Of a stretch of DNA of 64,000 nt, positions 10,108 to 21,569 are shown piece after piece. Below the pieces are notes generated by a model, which ran no database searches, was not told the DNA's origin, and saw nothing but the letters and a program-made list of their open reading frames with translations. Each line of letters begins with the position of its first letter. Within the stretch, counting starts at the first letter, position 1. Made by a program: the position numbers and the translations under genes. Location of the stretch: contig BSWB01000005.1 in the NCBI GenBank assembly GCA_033239125.1, positions 21,195,447 to 21,259,446 of the forward strand, in the 5' to 3' direction. The stretch is from Fagopyrum homotropicum. Its lineage: Eukaryota; Streptophyta; Magnoliopsida; Caryophyllales; Polygonaceae.

Positions 10108-11876
10108 TGTTCGCCCCTAAACGTGCGTGCAAATAAGCTTTAAATTTATAAAACTAGAATCAAGCAAGCGAACTCGCAGTGTACGGATCGACGTAGTTAA
10201 GCAAGAATTCCAGAGTATCGAACACAGGGATTTGGGGAGAAACAAATTCGATTTCAGATTATTAAGCGGTTAAATGTATGAGCTTTGCAAATTATTGGGA
10301 AAACAACAATCCTAAAGATCCAAGTATCCAGCTGTGGCAATCGATTCAAGATATTCTTAATGATATAAAGACAGAGTTGAGATATGCAAAGGTATGCTAA
10401 TGTAAGGTAATCGTACGGTGAAGTTCCAAAAACCTTATATGACTCACCTACAAGAAACTCTCTATACAGGTTATTGAGGCTTCAATATAGAAAGGTTCTA
10501 AAGGCAAGAATTAATGTCAAATACCCAAACTTGCAATCCAAGGATCAAGACTAACTTAACCGATTACGGTTGTGACACTCACAATCGAGGTAGAGGTTGT
10601 TGAGGCTTCACTACCACCTAGAAAAGGCAAGCCTAAACTAAGTTAAAGCAAATCTTTAACTTTGGATTAAAGTAAAAGCATGTTCGAAAACTTAAGGGAA
10701 ATTACGGGTAGATCTTGAGATTCCACGGTCGTGGAACTCAAGAACAAACCGTGATTTAGGGTCCGTCGACGATTCTCTCTAACTCTCAGGGTCTAATCTG
10801 TTTACGATCGATCTATCATCATCTAAGCCACAACTATCAACCCTTCACCCTAGAATTGTTAAGGGTTTTTAGCCAACAATCATCATTATGATATCAAATT
10901 CAAAGATTAAAAGATTGAAAAACAAAAACTTCCGAAAACTTTCAATAAACTTCGAACCAATCTCGATGTCACAATCAAGAATGAATATTGTCAATAGATT
11001 CAGAATAAAGCAAACAATCACAATCATAGGAAAGAAAGAAGAACGGGATGTCAATCCGTCTTCCAAATCAAACCTAAACAAGAAGAGAATTCTTCTTGCA
11101 ACAATCTTCCAAAAACTTCGATCTTCCGTCAATCCGGAAATCTCCGCAGCAATCTCAACCAAAAGTGCAAGATTAGGGCAACTCCAAGGAAAGGGCAAAT
11201 TATGTCTTTTGCAAGAACCGCCAAAATCTCCAAAGTGAAGGTGCAAGCGTAACTCTAGAACGAGGTCGCAAAATGCGTCTAAGCGGGGGTAAGCGAGGAT
11301 GACGAAATCTCCCTTCGTCCGTCTTTTTATAGGGCAAGATAAAATATCGGCCCGGCCCAATCTTCAAAAGATCGTGGCTTCAAAATGTGGCGAAAAAGAT
11401 CGCCAAGATCACGGTCGTGGAAGGTTCCACGACCGTAATTTAGAGCGTGGGAATCAACACGGTTTGAACCATGGATTCCACGACCGTAAAAGCTCCTGGA
11501 ATGAATCACGCTTCTCCTGCAGGGTTCCACGGCCGTGGAACTAAACGTGGTTTGTAGTACGGCCGTATTTTAGAGCGTGGTTTAGGGCAAGAACGTGATT
11601 CTTCCCTAGCCTCGTGCATTCCTGAAGTTGACATCCATTTTTCTCCTAAGAATGCCCTCAATCCATGGACACACTCAATCAACTCATCTTTGCTCGATTC
11701 CGTTCGGAATTGGCTCTCAATCACCTATAATCAACATAAAGCTAGTGTAGACATCCATATCGACAATATAGGCAAACTAGCTCGCAAATGCAACAATGCT
11801 AAATCAAAGACTATCAATTATGAATCAAATACACTTAGAAAACGTGCCTAAAATATCACAATATTTCATGCTAACA
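10108..11876 (-). repeat. F2-1 3' LTR
   Basis: Minus strand starts TGTTAGCATGAAATATTG (11876) and ends GGGGCGAACA (10108). It contains a cluster of CCACGRCCGTGG sites (11400-11580, including the perfect TTCCACGGCCGTGGAA at 11525-11540) upstream of a TATA box (minus strand, 11324-11331). Confidence 0.95.
11525..11540. repeat. Perfect palindrome TTCCACGGCCGTGGAA in F2 U3
   Basis: A 16-bp perfect inverted repeat within a cluster of at least six related half-sites (11400-11580), upstream of the minus-strand TATA box. The matching copy in the other F2-1 LTR is at about 22973-22988. Confidence 0.9.
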
Positions 11877-13256
11877 AATAACCCCATACTTAACACTTGC
11901 TTTTCCCTAAGCAAGGTCTTTCAAAAAGCTTTAAACAAAAGTTAGGATGAAATATGTGTACCTTCTCAAAGCAATACTTCTTTTGGAGGAATGTGCCTTC
12001 TAAAGAATAGATCATTCTCAAACCTTGCTTCAATCGTTGATAAGACTTTCATATACTTAATCAAAGATTAAAGAGTAAAGAAAACTCATGAATTAATCAA
12101 ACTTCTAAACAAGCATCATAACCTTCAAACATTATCAAAATTAATCAAAGAGTAAAGAGTAAAGAAAACTCATGAATTAGATCACCAAGTCATATAACAT
12201 TCTTTTGATCTTAAGGACTTTCAAAGAAAAAGGTCTAGAATGTGGAAAGGGAAGGAAACTTTAAGGAATGTGGTGCATGAATCCGGGAAAGTGGACAACT
12301 ACCCTTCTTCTTCTTTTGCGGTTTCCGCAACACTTCAACTTAGAGCTTCGCTCTTCTTCCTTTCATTTTTCGACTTTACTTTTGGAGTTATGGACAGAGG
12401 TGCACAAAAACCGAAGCCTAGGAGATTGGCGTTTCTCAATTTTTATGAGATGCCTCAAACCCTTAGCGCACATACCATAATCCGCTAGGAATATCGCTCA
12501 ATCCGACTTTGGCAAGACACAAACACCCGGCTATGTGAATGGTGCCGAGTTACTCATCATCATGATTGACTTCCCCAAACCTAGAATTTCTTTCTATTCT
12601 TTTGATTGTAAATAATTGCTCTCATGCCCCTCCCACATCAAACATGCCTTTTTCATTAACTTCTCCAAATCCCCGGATAGGTAAGGGAGGTCAACATTTC
12701 AATGAGGAGCTAGAATGATCAAAGAAAGAAGAAAGAAAAATCGAATTGCCTTAATCATCTCAACAAGAAGTATAAGAACTTATAGTGTGATTTCAACTTC
12801 AATTTCTCAACATGATTTAGGTAACATTTATCACATTATGAACCTTGCAAAAGATGTATAATCTATTCATTCAATTTCTTTTCAATTCACTAATCTTTTA
12901 AGCATGCAATTGTCATCAAACTCAATTCACAAGTAGTGATTATCATAGAAATCATCTCAATTCATTAGAAGCACAAAATTTTCAAAATTTTTCAATTTTT
13001 ATGGGTTTTTCAAGTTCTTTTTCATGCAATGCAATGATGAAACGTTCAACAATATAATGAACATGTAATGATAGTCTCGAATAGAAACAAACATAGTGAG
13101 TAAGAGTTACTACAAACTTTTAGTACATCCCACCCCATACTTAGGACGAACATTGTCCCTAATGTTCAAAAGAAAGAAAGAAAAGAAGAAAAGAAAAAGA
13201 AACTCACAAAGTGGTGGTGGAATGTCTAAGGCGAACGGTCAATCATCAAATCCTCA
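11877..13256 (-). other. F2-1 3' non-coding region
   Basis: Between ORF2 and the 3' LTR on the minus strand; no credible frame. It holds the internal hairpin GAACATT-AGGGAC-AATGTTC (13148-13167) followed by AAGTATGGGG (13133-13142); the conserved structured block (about 12445-12560, hairpin CTCGGC...GCCGGG at 12526-12549); AT-rich sequence; and the terminal hairpin CTTGCTT-AGGGAA-AAGCAAG (11896-11915) followed by AAGTATGGGG (11882-11891) abutting the LTR. Confidence 0.8.
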
Positions 13257-14819
13257 TCACTGCGGCGCTGGTGGAGGCGGGAATGGAGAGAAGCTAGGAT
13301 CATAGAACCGCCCAAACTGCTGGCGGTAGACGTCTCTCATCATGTGGTCGAGGTCGTCTAAGCGTCCATCTCTAGCATCGGCTCGGATCTCCAATGCTCC
13401 TACTCTCTCCGAAAGTCCGGTAGCCCAATCAGACATCTGCTCATACCATCCCGGAGCCTGACTGTACCATGCTGGAGCGTCGGATGGTGCTGGTGCTGGT
13501 GCTGCTGTCTGCTCTGTAGACCAAGGAGGTGGAGCTCCGTACCATGCAGGAGGTGTGGTCATCCATGTAGGTCTCTCACTCACGCTAGCGCGGCGAGAAG
13601 ACGAGCCTGAAGCTCTAGCTGGACGTGGAGAACGTCTAGGTGCATCGGGGGCCGCCTCCGGCTGATCCGGAAACGTGCCAAACTCCTGCTCGGCTCCTCC
13701 TCCACCCTCAAACTGATCTCCCATATCCTCCTTCTCAACAACTGGTGGTGCGACATATGGGGGAGCTGCTATCCTGTTCGCATGCATAGCAGCGAACGTC
13801 TCCTTCCAATTATGGCGTCCCGCCATAATGGAGTACTCCGGTAGCCACTCTATACCCCTACCCATCCTGCTCTCCCAAGGCATGGCCGCATAAGACGGAC
13901 CTCTATGTGTGGGGAAGATGAGACCCCTAGTCATGAAGGCATGGAGTCCTAAAGGAACGGCCGGTATGCGGGTGCAAGCAGAAAAATCAACACCTAAGCT
14001 CCTAGCAAGGTGGGTAACTATCCTACCATATCCTATGTTGCCCTTCTTCTTGTTCTTGAGCTTGCTCATAGTAGCAGCCAAGAGAGTGGCACAGTCAGCT
14101 CGGCGTCCGTACAGCATGGAATAGAGTAAAAAGAGCTCATCCGTCTTGATCTTTTGGGGCGTCTTCGTCCTAGGAAAGAGACACTCCGAAAGAACACGAT
14201 GAGCAATCTTCAAGGCTAGGTGGTACATCAACCTAGCCTTGGTGTCAGCGGGCTGCCAGCGGTCCTCGCTAGCGTAAATCATCGCCACCTCCTCCCAAAA
14301 ATCCTTGGCGTAAACGCCACTAGGAAAGCGACCGTTAAAGGTCTCCTGAAACCCGAAAAAGGTCCCAAACTCACGGATGCTAAAATGATAGTCTCTTTCC
14401 ATGAGACGGAAAGAGACGGTCCTGTCTACATGGTTGTGCTCAAAAGATGTCACAACCTCCCGTGTAATCTCCTCATAAGCGTCTTCTCAGATAGCCGAGA
14501 AGACAATAAGTCCGGCTCTATCCAAGAGCCAAGTGAGGTCATCAAATATGTTGAGAGGAGCTAGATCCTCCAACAACAAGTACCTAGGACCAATCACAGC
14601 CCTCTCCTTGATCCTGTCGAGTGCATCAAGGTGATCCTCATGTATGGTCGGGACTCTAGGGCTAGGTGGTGAGGGTGAGGAAGGTGATGATGGAGGTGAA
14701 GGGGAAGAGGGTGGTGGTGCTCTAGAGGATGACGAAGAGGAGGGATTACCCTTCCTCTTCTTGTTCTAGTTATCCTTCTTCTCTTTGATCCTCCCCGAAA
14801 CTCTCCTCACAAAGTCCAT
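13257..14819 (-). pseudogene. ORF2 (Athila ORF in the env position), F2-1, two stops
   Basis: About 520 codons from ATG at 14819 (MDFVRRVSG). An in-frame TAG lies near 14767 and a TGA near 14487 (CGA to TGA against the F2-2 copy), leaving a 398-codon 3' part. Order: basic N-terminus, Ser/Pro-rich linker, conserved core (IGPRYLLLEDL, LTWLLDRAG, ASEDRWQPADT, IAHRVLSECLF), acidic/Gly stretch, repeated PPAWYG/PAWYSQAPGWYEQ aromatic motifs, helical LERVGAL-like segment and a Pro-rich end. It is similar in plan but distant in sequence to the F1 ORF2. There is no signal peptide or membrane segment, so it is unlikely to be an Env protein. Confidence 0.88.
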
Positions 14820-15646
14820 TTTGTTAGAAATTACGGGCTGTTCTACAGATTCCACGGCCGTGGTTCTCCCAAAGACCGTGATTTGTCTCAGAAAGTCTCA
14901 AATCTCAGCAAATCAACACACAATCTCCACAAACAGGCAGTCCTAATCTAATTTCTTCCAATCTCAATCAGTTCTTCCTAAAATCTCTAACAAAAACGAA
15001 CCAAATCGACAAAGATCAAGAAGAGTGGAAAAACCTATTTTTCGGATTGAAAAATCCGAATTGCGCGTTCCTTGGTGAATTTCCGCTCGATTCGTTGCTT
15101 GGATCTTGTTTGTGGTCGAATTTGCTTCAGTTTAGGAAGAAGAATCGTTGAAAACGATTAGGAAACGAGGAATTGAGAGAGGGGGCGTGGATTCGGCTTT
15201 TAGGTCGTGGAAGAGGGGTTTTGTGGTGAATTTTGTGAAGAACGTGGTTTATATAGTCACAAGAAAAATTTTGAAAATCACAGTCTGTCGGGGTGTTCCA
15301 CGGCTGTGGTTCTGTACGGAACCGTGGTTTTGGTGATTTTTCAAAGACTTTTGGAAATTACGGGCACTATAGCTGTCACGACCGTGGTTTAGGCCGTGGA
15401 ACTCTCTGTAAAGCTCCAAAGTCCAAATTTCGTCACTTTTCTTCAACATTATCCTTCCCTTTTCCTTTTCCATCGTTCCTACATCCAAAAACACGAACAT
15501 ACCGGAAGGAATCGAAGGCAAAAACAAAGCAAAAACGTCTATACTAAGCTAATCTATGAATCGAAAACAAAAACAAAAATGCAATACCTTGGGTTGCCTC
15601 CCAAGAAGCGCTTTGTTTAAGGTCCGTAGCTAGACCATTCTCGCAC
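14820..15646 (-). other. F2-1 non-coding leader between integrase and ORF2
   Basis: Minus strand. It contains the post-pol block (about 15590-15625, with AAGCGCTT and TTGGGAGGCAACCCAA), a cluster of CCACGRCCGTGG and ACGG half-sites (15292-15405), a TATATAAA box (15248-15255), and another pair of half-sites just before the ORF2 ATG (about 14850-14875). The layout matches the F1 leader. Confidence 0.75.
15248..15255 (-). promoter_or_regulatory. Internal TATA box upstream of ORF2, F2-1
   Basis: TATATAAA on the minus strand, about 430 bp before the ORF2 ATG and 40-150 bp downstream of the palindrome cluster. The equivalent in F2-2 is at 46625-46632. Promoter function is inferred from position and recurrence only. 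Confidence 0.5.
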
Positions 15647-18127
15647 TTATTCGAGTGCGGTAGGCGCGAACTCTTCAGCTTGGAGTTCCGGCGTATACTT
15701 CTTGAGTCGTTGGCCGTTCACCTTAAAGCTTCCGCCCGTTTCACCCCATACTTCAACTGCACCATGGGGGAAAATACGCTTGATTAGAAAAGGTCCGGTC
15801 CAACGAGATTTAAGCTTACCTGGAAAGAGACGAAGCCTTGAATTGAAGAGGAGAACTTGATCTCCTTCTTTGAAGTCCTTTGGAATGATATGCTTATCAT
15901 GCCAATGTTTCGCCCTCTCCTTATAGATCTTAGCGTTTTCATAAGCATTCAAGCGGAGTTCGTCCAACTCATTGATGTCTTGGAGACGCTTCTCTCTCGC
16001 TTCCTTCATGCTGAAGTTCAACCACTTGATAGCCCAAAACGCTTTGTGCTCCAACTCTACCAGCAAGTGACAAGACATCCCATACATAAGGTTGTATGGT
16101 GTGGTTCCTATGGGAGTCTTGTATGCAGCCCGGTATGCCCACAATGCTTCGTCAAGCTTCAAGGACCAATCCTTCCTAGTCCTTGAAACCGTCTTCTCTA
16201 AGATTCCTTTGATCTCCCTATTTGAGATCTCAACTTGTCCACTTGTTTGTGGATGGTAAGGGGTAGCGATCTTGTGAGTAACCCCATACTTAGCTAGAAG
16301 AGCTTTAAAGCGCCGGGCAATGAAGTGAGAATCTCCATCACTAATGATCGTCCTTGGCGTCCCAAATCGCGGGAAGATGGTCTTGTTGAAGAACTTAACC
16401 ACCACCATGGCATCATTGGTGGGAGAGGCAATTGCTTCCACCCATCTAGAAAAGTAATCTACCGCCAATAGTATGTATTGGTTTCCACAAGAGGATGGGA
16501 ATGGTCCCATAAAATCTACTCCCCAAACGTCGAAAATCTCCACCTCTTGGATGTTGTTGAGGGGCATCTCATTCCTCCTAGAGATATTGCCTGTTCTTTG
16601 ACAAGCATCGCAGCAAGAAACAAAGGATTGCACATCTTTAAACAAAGTAGGCCAAAAGAATCCGGATTGCAATACCTTTGCGCTAGTCTTGTTCGAACTA
16701 GCGTGTCCTCCACAAGGTAGTGAATGACAATGGCGGATGACACTTTGCATCTCATCTTCCGGCACACATCGCCGAATGATGCCATCTGGACCTCTCTTAA
16801 AGAGGAGAGGCTCGTTCCAAAAGTATTCCCGGACATCCTTAAAGAACTTCTTCCTTTGTGCGTAGGATAATCCAGGTGGTATCTCCTGACAAACCAAATA
16901 GTTAACAAAATCAGCAAACCATGGTTCGTTACCTTTGGAGATCACATCGATGCACTCCTCAATAAGGTGTAGGTGTTCGTCCGGGAAGGAGTCGTCGATG
17001 GGTAAATGGTCGTCCTCTAGATGTGTTAGGCGACTCAAATGATCCGCAACAGAATTTTCTGAACCTTTTTTGTCGCGGATCTCAAGATCGAATTCTTGTA
17101 GGAGAAGAATCCATCTAATTAGCCTTGGCTTCGCATCTTTCTTCGCAAGGAGGTACCGGATCGCAGCATGATCCGTGTAGACAATCACCTTTGCACCTAC
17201 AAGATAAGAGCGAAACTTGTCAATAGCATAGACAATGGCTAAAAACTCTTTTTCGGTAGTGGCGTAGTTGAGCTGCGCTTCATCTAGCGTCTTGCTAGCA
17301 TAGTATATGGCATGGGTTCGCCTTTCCTTTCGTTGTCCAAGAACAGCTCCAATAGCTACGTCACTAGCATCGCACATAATCTCAAAGGGAAGAGTCCAAT
17401 CCGGGGGTTGGATAATAGGTGCTGAAATTAGAGCTTGCCGAATGGTGTTAAACGCATCCAAACATTCCTGCCAAAACTCAAAAACCGCATCCTTCATCAA
17501 TAGATTAGTGAGAGGTTTTGATATCTTAGAAAAGTCCTTAATGAAACGTCTATAAAATCCAGCATGTCCTAGGAAACTTCTTATCCCTTTCACCGAAATT
17601 GGGGGGGGAAGCTTCTCTATGGTCTCTATCTTAGCCTTGTCTACTTCTATCCCTCTACTAGAGACTAAGTGGCCTAATACAATTCCTTCCTTAACCATAA
17701 ATTGACACTTCTCCCAATTAAGAACTAGGTTAGTGTCTTCACACCTTTGCAAAACAAGAGAAAGGTTAGAAAGGCAATTGTTAAAAGAGGAACCGTATAC
17801 GGAGAAGTCGTCCATGAAGACTTCCATGATTTCCTCTACGTATTCGGAGAAGATGGCCATCATGCACCGTTGGAAGGTGGCTGGGGCGTTGCAAAGCCCG
17901 AACGGCATTCTCCTATAAGCAAACAAATGTGAATGTTGTGCTAACCTTTCAAGCATTTGATCAATGAATGGCAATGGGAAATGATCCTTCCGCGTTGCGT
18001 TCTTGAGCTTGCGGTAGTCTATGCACATCCTCCATCCCGTCACAGTTCGGGTAGGAATGAGTTCGTTGTTTTTGTTGGTGATGACCGTCATTCCTCCCTT
18101 TTTCGGAACTACTTGAACCGGACTCAC
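15647..18127 (-). pseudogene. RT(motif A deleted)-RNase H-integrase, F2-1
   Basis: An open frame of 826 codons that looks intact but is not functional. RT begins VSPVQVVPKKGG just after a TGG-to-TAG stop. The segment between LAQHSH and FAYRRMPFG, about 31 residues including motif A with its catalytic Asp, is missing in frame (junction near 17930). Motif C FMDDF, RNase H (MCDASD, TEKEFLAIVYA, VYTDH, SVADHLSRL), the integrase HHCC region (CHSLPCGGH...CDACQRTG), the DDE core (WGVDFMG, ISDGDSHF, VEISNREIKG) and the GPY/F-type end (SRWTGPF) remain. There is no chromodomain. Confidence 0.92.
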
Positions 18128-18213
18128 CTACTTACTATCGGAGATAGGGTAGATGATACCTGCATCAAGAAGCTTAAGAATTTCCTTCTTGACAACCTCC
18201 TTCATGGTCGGAT

Positions 18214-18852
18214 TCAACCGCCTTTGAATTGTCTTGAAGTTCTAAAATCTTCCTCCATTAGTATCTTATGCATGCATAGGGAGGGTTTAATTCCTACTAA
18301 GTCCTCGATAGTATAGCCTAAAGCTTTCCTATGTTTCCTAAGGACAATCATGAGCTGATTATGTTCATCTATGCTTAGATCGGAACTAACAATAACCGGG
18401 AAGGTAGAATTAGATCCTAGAAAAGCGTACCTTAGATGAGTAGGAAGTGGTTTTAGTTCCATTGCTTTCGGAGCTTCCGATGTCTCCTTAGAAGTTTCTA
18501 AGGATGTTGAGTGTGTGGGAGAAGAATCAGAAGAAGTTGAAGAAGTGTCTCGATCACTCCTTTCCACGCCCAAAATTACGGGTTCCTCATGGTCTCCACA
18601 GCCGTGGTTTAGGGCGTGGAAGGGAAATACGGTTGTCACATCTTCTCCACGACCGTATAACTCCCTGGAGTGGGACACGGATTTGGGTGTGAAATCCACG
18701 GCCGTGGAATACAGTGTATGGCCGTGGATTCTCACGTTTTCTGCCTCATCGTGGAGTTTTTCAAACTCCACTTCACCCATCTCTTCTTGTGCTTCTAAGG
18801 CTTCAATTGCCTCATTGCACTCTTCTTCTTCCCCTACATTGGTTAGACTCAT
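18214..18852 (-). pseudogene. Protease-RT linker and RT start, F2-1
   Basis: Same frame as the gag-protease frame upstream, separated by one TAA (a CAA-to-TAA change judged from F2-2). It carries a variable linker with palindrome-encoded peptides, then the conserved LKPLPTHLRYAFLG, GYTIEDLVGIKPSLCMHKI and MEEDF motifs that lead into RT. A one-base deletion near 18230 shifts the frame before RT proper. The linker DNA (about 18570-18735) contains several CCACGGCCGTGG-like sites. Confidence 0.88.
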
Positions 18853-18864
18853 AATGATAACTTT

Positions 18865-21468
18865 TTATAAAGGATTGTTAAAGAGAATCGCACTTACCTC
18901 CTCCCTAGACAAACCCTCTTCATCTTGGATATCGAAAGTATCCTCATCAAAGATTGGCTCCTTCACTAGAGTGGAAAGAACAAACTCTACTTTCTCTTCT
19001 CCTATATCAAAAGCGAGTCTACCATTCTTGCAATCGACTATGCAGCCGGAAGTTGCAAGAAACGGTCTTCCGAGTATGATCGGGACCGGACTATCTGCAG
19101 GAATGTCAAGCACGACAAAATCAATGGGAACAAAGAATTTACCTAGCTTGACTGGGACGTCTTCTACGATACCGACGGGGCGAGTGATGGATCGATCCGC
19201 CATGTACAACGTCATCTTCACCGGTTTAGGGTCGCCTAAACCGATCTTCCTACACAACGCAAGTGGTATGATGCTCACACTTGCTCCTAAATCACATAAC
19301 GCATCGTATGTGACATCTCCCACTCCTATGGGAATGCAAAATGACCCCGGATCCTTTAGCTTTGGGGGCATTTTCTCCTTCATGGTCTTGATGAGATCCG
19401 AAGAGTCCGAACTCATCTTAACCTCTCCAAAGTCTTCTAGCTTCCTCTTGTTAGAGAGGAGCTCTTTCAAGAACTTGCCATAAGCCGGCATACCTACAAT
19501 AACATCAATAAATGGTATATTAATATGCAGCTTGCTCATGAGTTCTATAAACTTACCAAACTGTTTATCTAGGCGCGCTCTCGCTCTAGATTGAGGGAAT
19601 GGTAGGGGAGGTTTGTAAGCCGGAGGAGGAACGTAGACATCTTCCTTCTCCTTCCCCTTCTCCTTCTCCTTGTCCTTTTCTACGGAGACTTCAACAAACT
19701 TTGGCCGCGGATCGGTGGTAGTCACTCCGCTCCTAGTTGTGATTGCCATAACCCTTCCCTTAGGGTTGTCCTCCGTCTTTCCTGGAAGTTTCCTTTGATT
19801 CCTAGGAACTTCCTCCGCATGGCTGAACATTTGGTTTTCCAAAACCTTTTGAGCTTTGTCAACCTTAGATATTTGATCATCAACCTTAATGATGCGGTTC
19901 TCCAACCCTTGTAGTTTTTCCAAAATCGTTTCCAACATGGGATCGGGCTTCTCCTTCCCCGAAGTGTTTCCTCCATTAGATGATTGCCCCAGGTTTTTCA
20001 AAGGAGTAGAGGAAGAGGAAGGTGGAGTTAGTGAATTAGAATTGGAAGGATAAGAGTTACCGGAATTTTGTTGATTGGAGCGCCAATTGTTGTTGTTTGA
20101 ACCCCTATTGTTGATCCAATTATTGTTCCGGTTGTTGTTGTTTCCATTCCAATTGTTATTCCGGTTGTTGTTCCGGTTATTGTTGTTGTTGTTGCGGTTG
20201 GTGTTATCACCGCCATTGTTGTTTCCCAAATAGCCAACATCCTTCTCTTGTTGCTTTGGGAAGTTGGTCTTGATCGCCTCCTTCAACTCCTTGATCTCAT
20301 TGTTGAGGGAGAAAATCTGATTTTGAGCTTCATGTGTGAGCTTTGCTCCTTGCTCCACACGATTTCCCTCCACTTTCCGGTGGGAATACTTCTCTATGAC
20401 CCTTGCTTGCTTCTCAATGAAATCCCAAGCGTCATCTTCTCTCATGCCCATGAATGTTCGACATGAGAGGGATTGGAGGTTGAATTGCGTCCCCGCATCC
20501 AGCCCCTTGTAGTAAATCTCCAGCAATGCAAGCTTGGATATGCCATGATGAGGGCAATCCAATAACAAGTCCTGAAACCTTTCCCATGATTGAAACAAAC
20601 TTTCGTTAGACCTCATGGAAAATGCATTGATCTTACCTCTAAGTTCCGCCGTTTTGGATGGCGGAAAGAATTTGGTGAGGAACTCCGCAGAAAGGTCTTC
20701 CCACGTGTCTAGTTTCCCCCTAGGAAGAGCTTGGTACCAAGACAACGCTTTCCCCTTCAAGGAGAAGAAGAAAGGCTTGAGCTTATAGTTGTTGGTAGTA
20801 GCACTCTTCGGTCTCATTGTCTCCATCATACACTCAAAGTTTTGCAAGTGTTGGTGTGGAGATTCAGCGCTTGTCCCGCCAAATTAGTTTTGGCGAACAA
20901 GAGTAATAACTTGAGGGTTGAAGCTAAACCCTTGCACATCTTCAACATCGAAATTCACGCCCAAACGGCGTGGTTGTTGTGTTGGATCCATCCGCTGGCC
21001 AAGAGTTCTTGGCTCTTCATCTACACGTTCGATCCTCGCATTCCTAGGTGGAATGCGGCGATTAGCAGCTCCCCGTGGATGGAAAGGATTCACATTGATT
21101 GTGGGATCAATCTCCTCTAGCGGTGGCATGGAAGAGTCACTATCATCAGCGGATGAGTGACCTTTTCTTCTAGATCTTGATGCCCTCCTTGAGGATTTCT
21201 TACTTCCCTTATTCTTAAGGTCACTTAGTTCTATCCTCATTTGGAAGATCATGTCCTATAGATTGTTAACTTGAGATTGATGACGATCCATTTTATCCTG
21301 GCGGAGGTTCTCATTCCATTGGAGTTGAGCTTCCTTTTCCGCCAATTCCGCTTGAAGATCACGTTCGTGTCCTTCAGCAATCTTCTTTTCCTTGCGCTTT
21401 TGCCTTAAAGTCCTCTCAAGCTCTTGATCAAGAGGTAAGAGGTCTTCGGTGTTCCTAGACCTGCGCAT
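18865..21468 (-). pseudogene. gag-protease, F2-1 (two in-frame stops)
   Basis: ATG at 21468 (MRRSRNTEDLLPLDQE), in the usual place after the PBS. One frame runs through to the protease, with stops at about 21253 (TAG) and 20881 (TAA). Order: charged helical N-terminus; RMDPTQQPRRLGVNF; Gag core (LTKFFPPSKTAELRGK, SWERFQDLLLDCPHHG, DAWDFIEKQA); an Asn/Arg-rich tract (about 20060-20220) with no CCHC knuckle; coiled-coil-like EKLQGLENRI; MAITTRSG; then protease CDLGASVSIIPL and ILGRPFLATSG. The lesions make it non-functional as a single product. Confidence 0.92.
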
Positions 21469-21545
21469 GCACTCAAAGAGATATCAAATAACGAGAGCAA
21501 GCTCCCAAGCTTGACAACCGGCTACCGAATTCGGTCTAAACCAAA

Positions 21546-21563
21546 TCCCCGGCAACGGCGCCA
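21546..21563 (-). other. F2-1 primer-binding site, tRNA-Asp(GUC)
   Basis: The minus strand reads TGGCGCCGTTGCCGGGGA, identical to the F1 site, 6 bases inside the 5' LTR end (21570). Confidence 0.95.
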
Positions 21564-21569
21564 AAAACT

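Noticed and set aside
18515..19483. A 322-codon plus-strand frame
   Set aside because: It is the antisense shadow of the F2-1 protease and linker.
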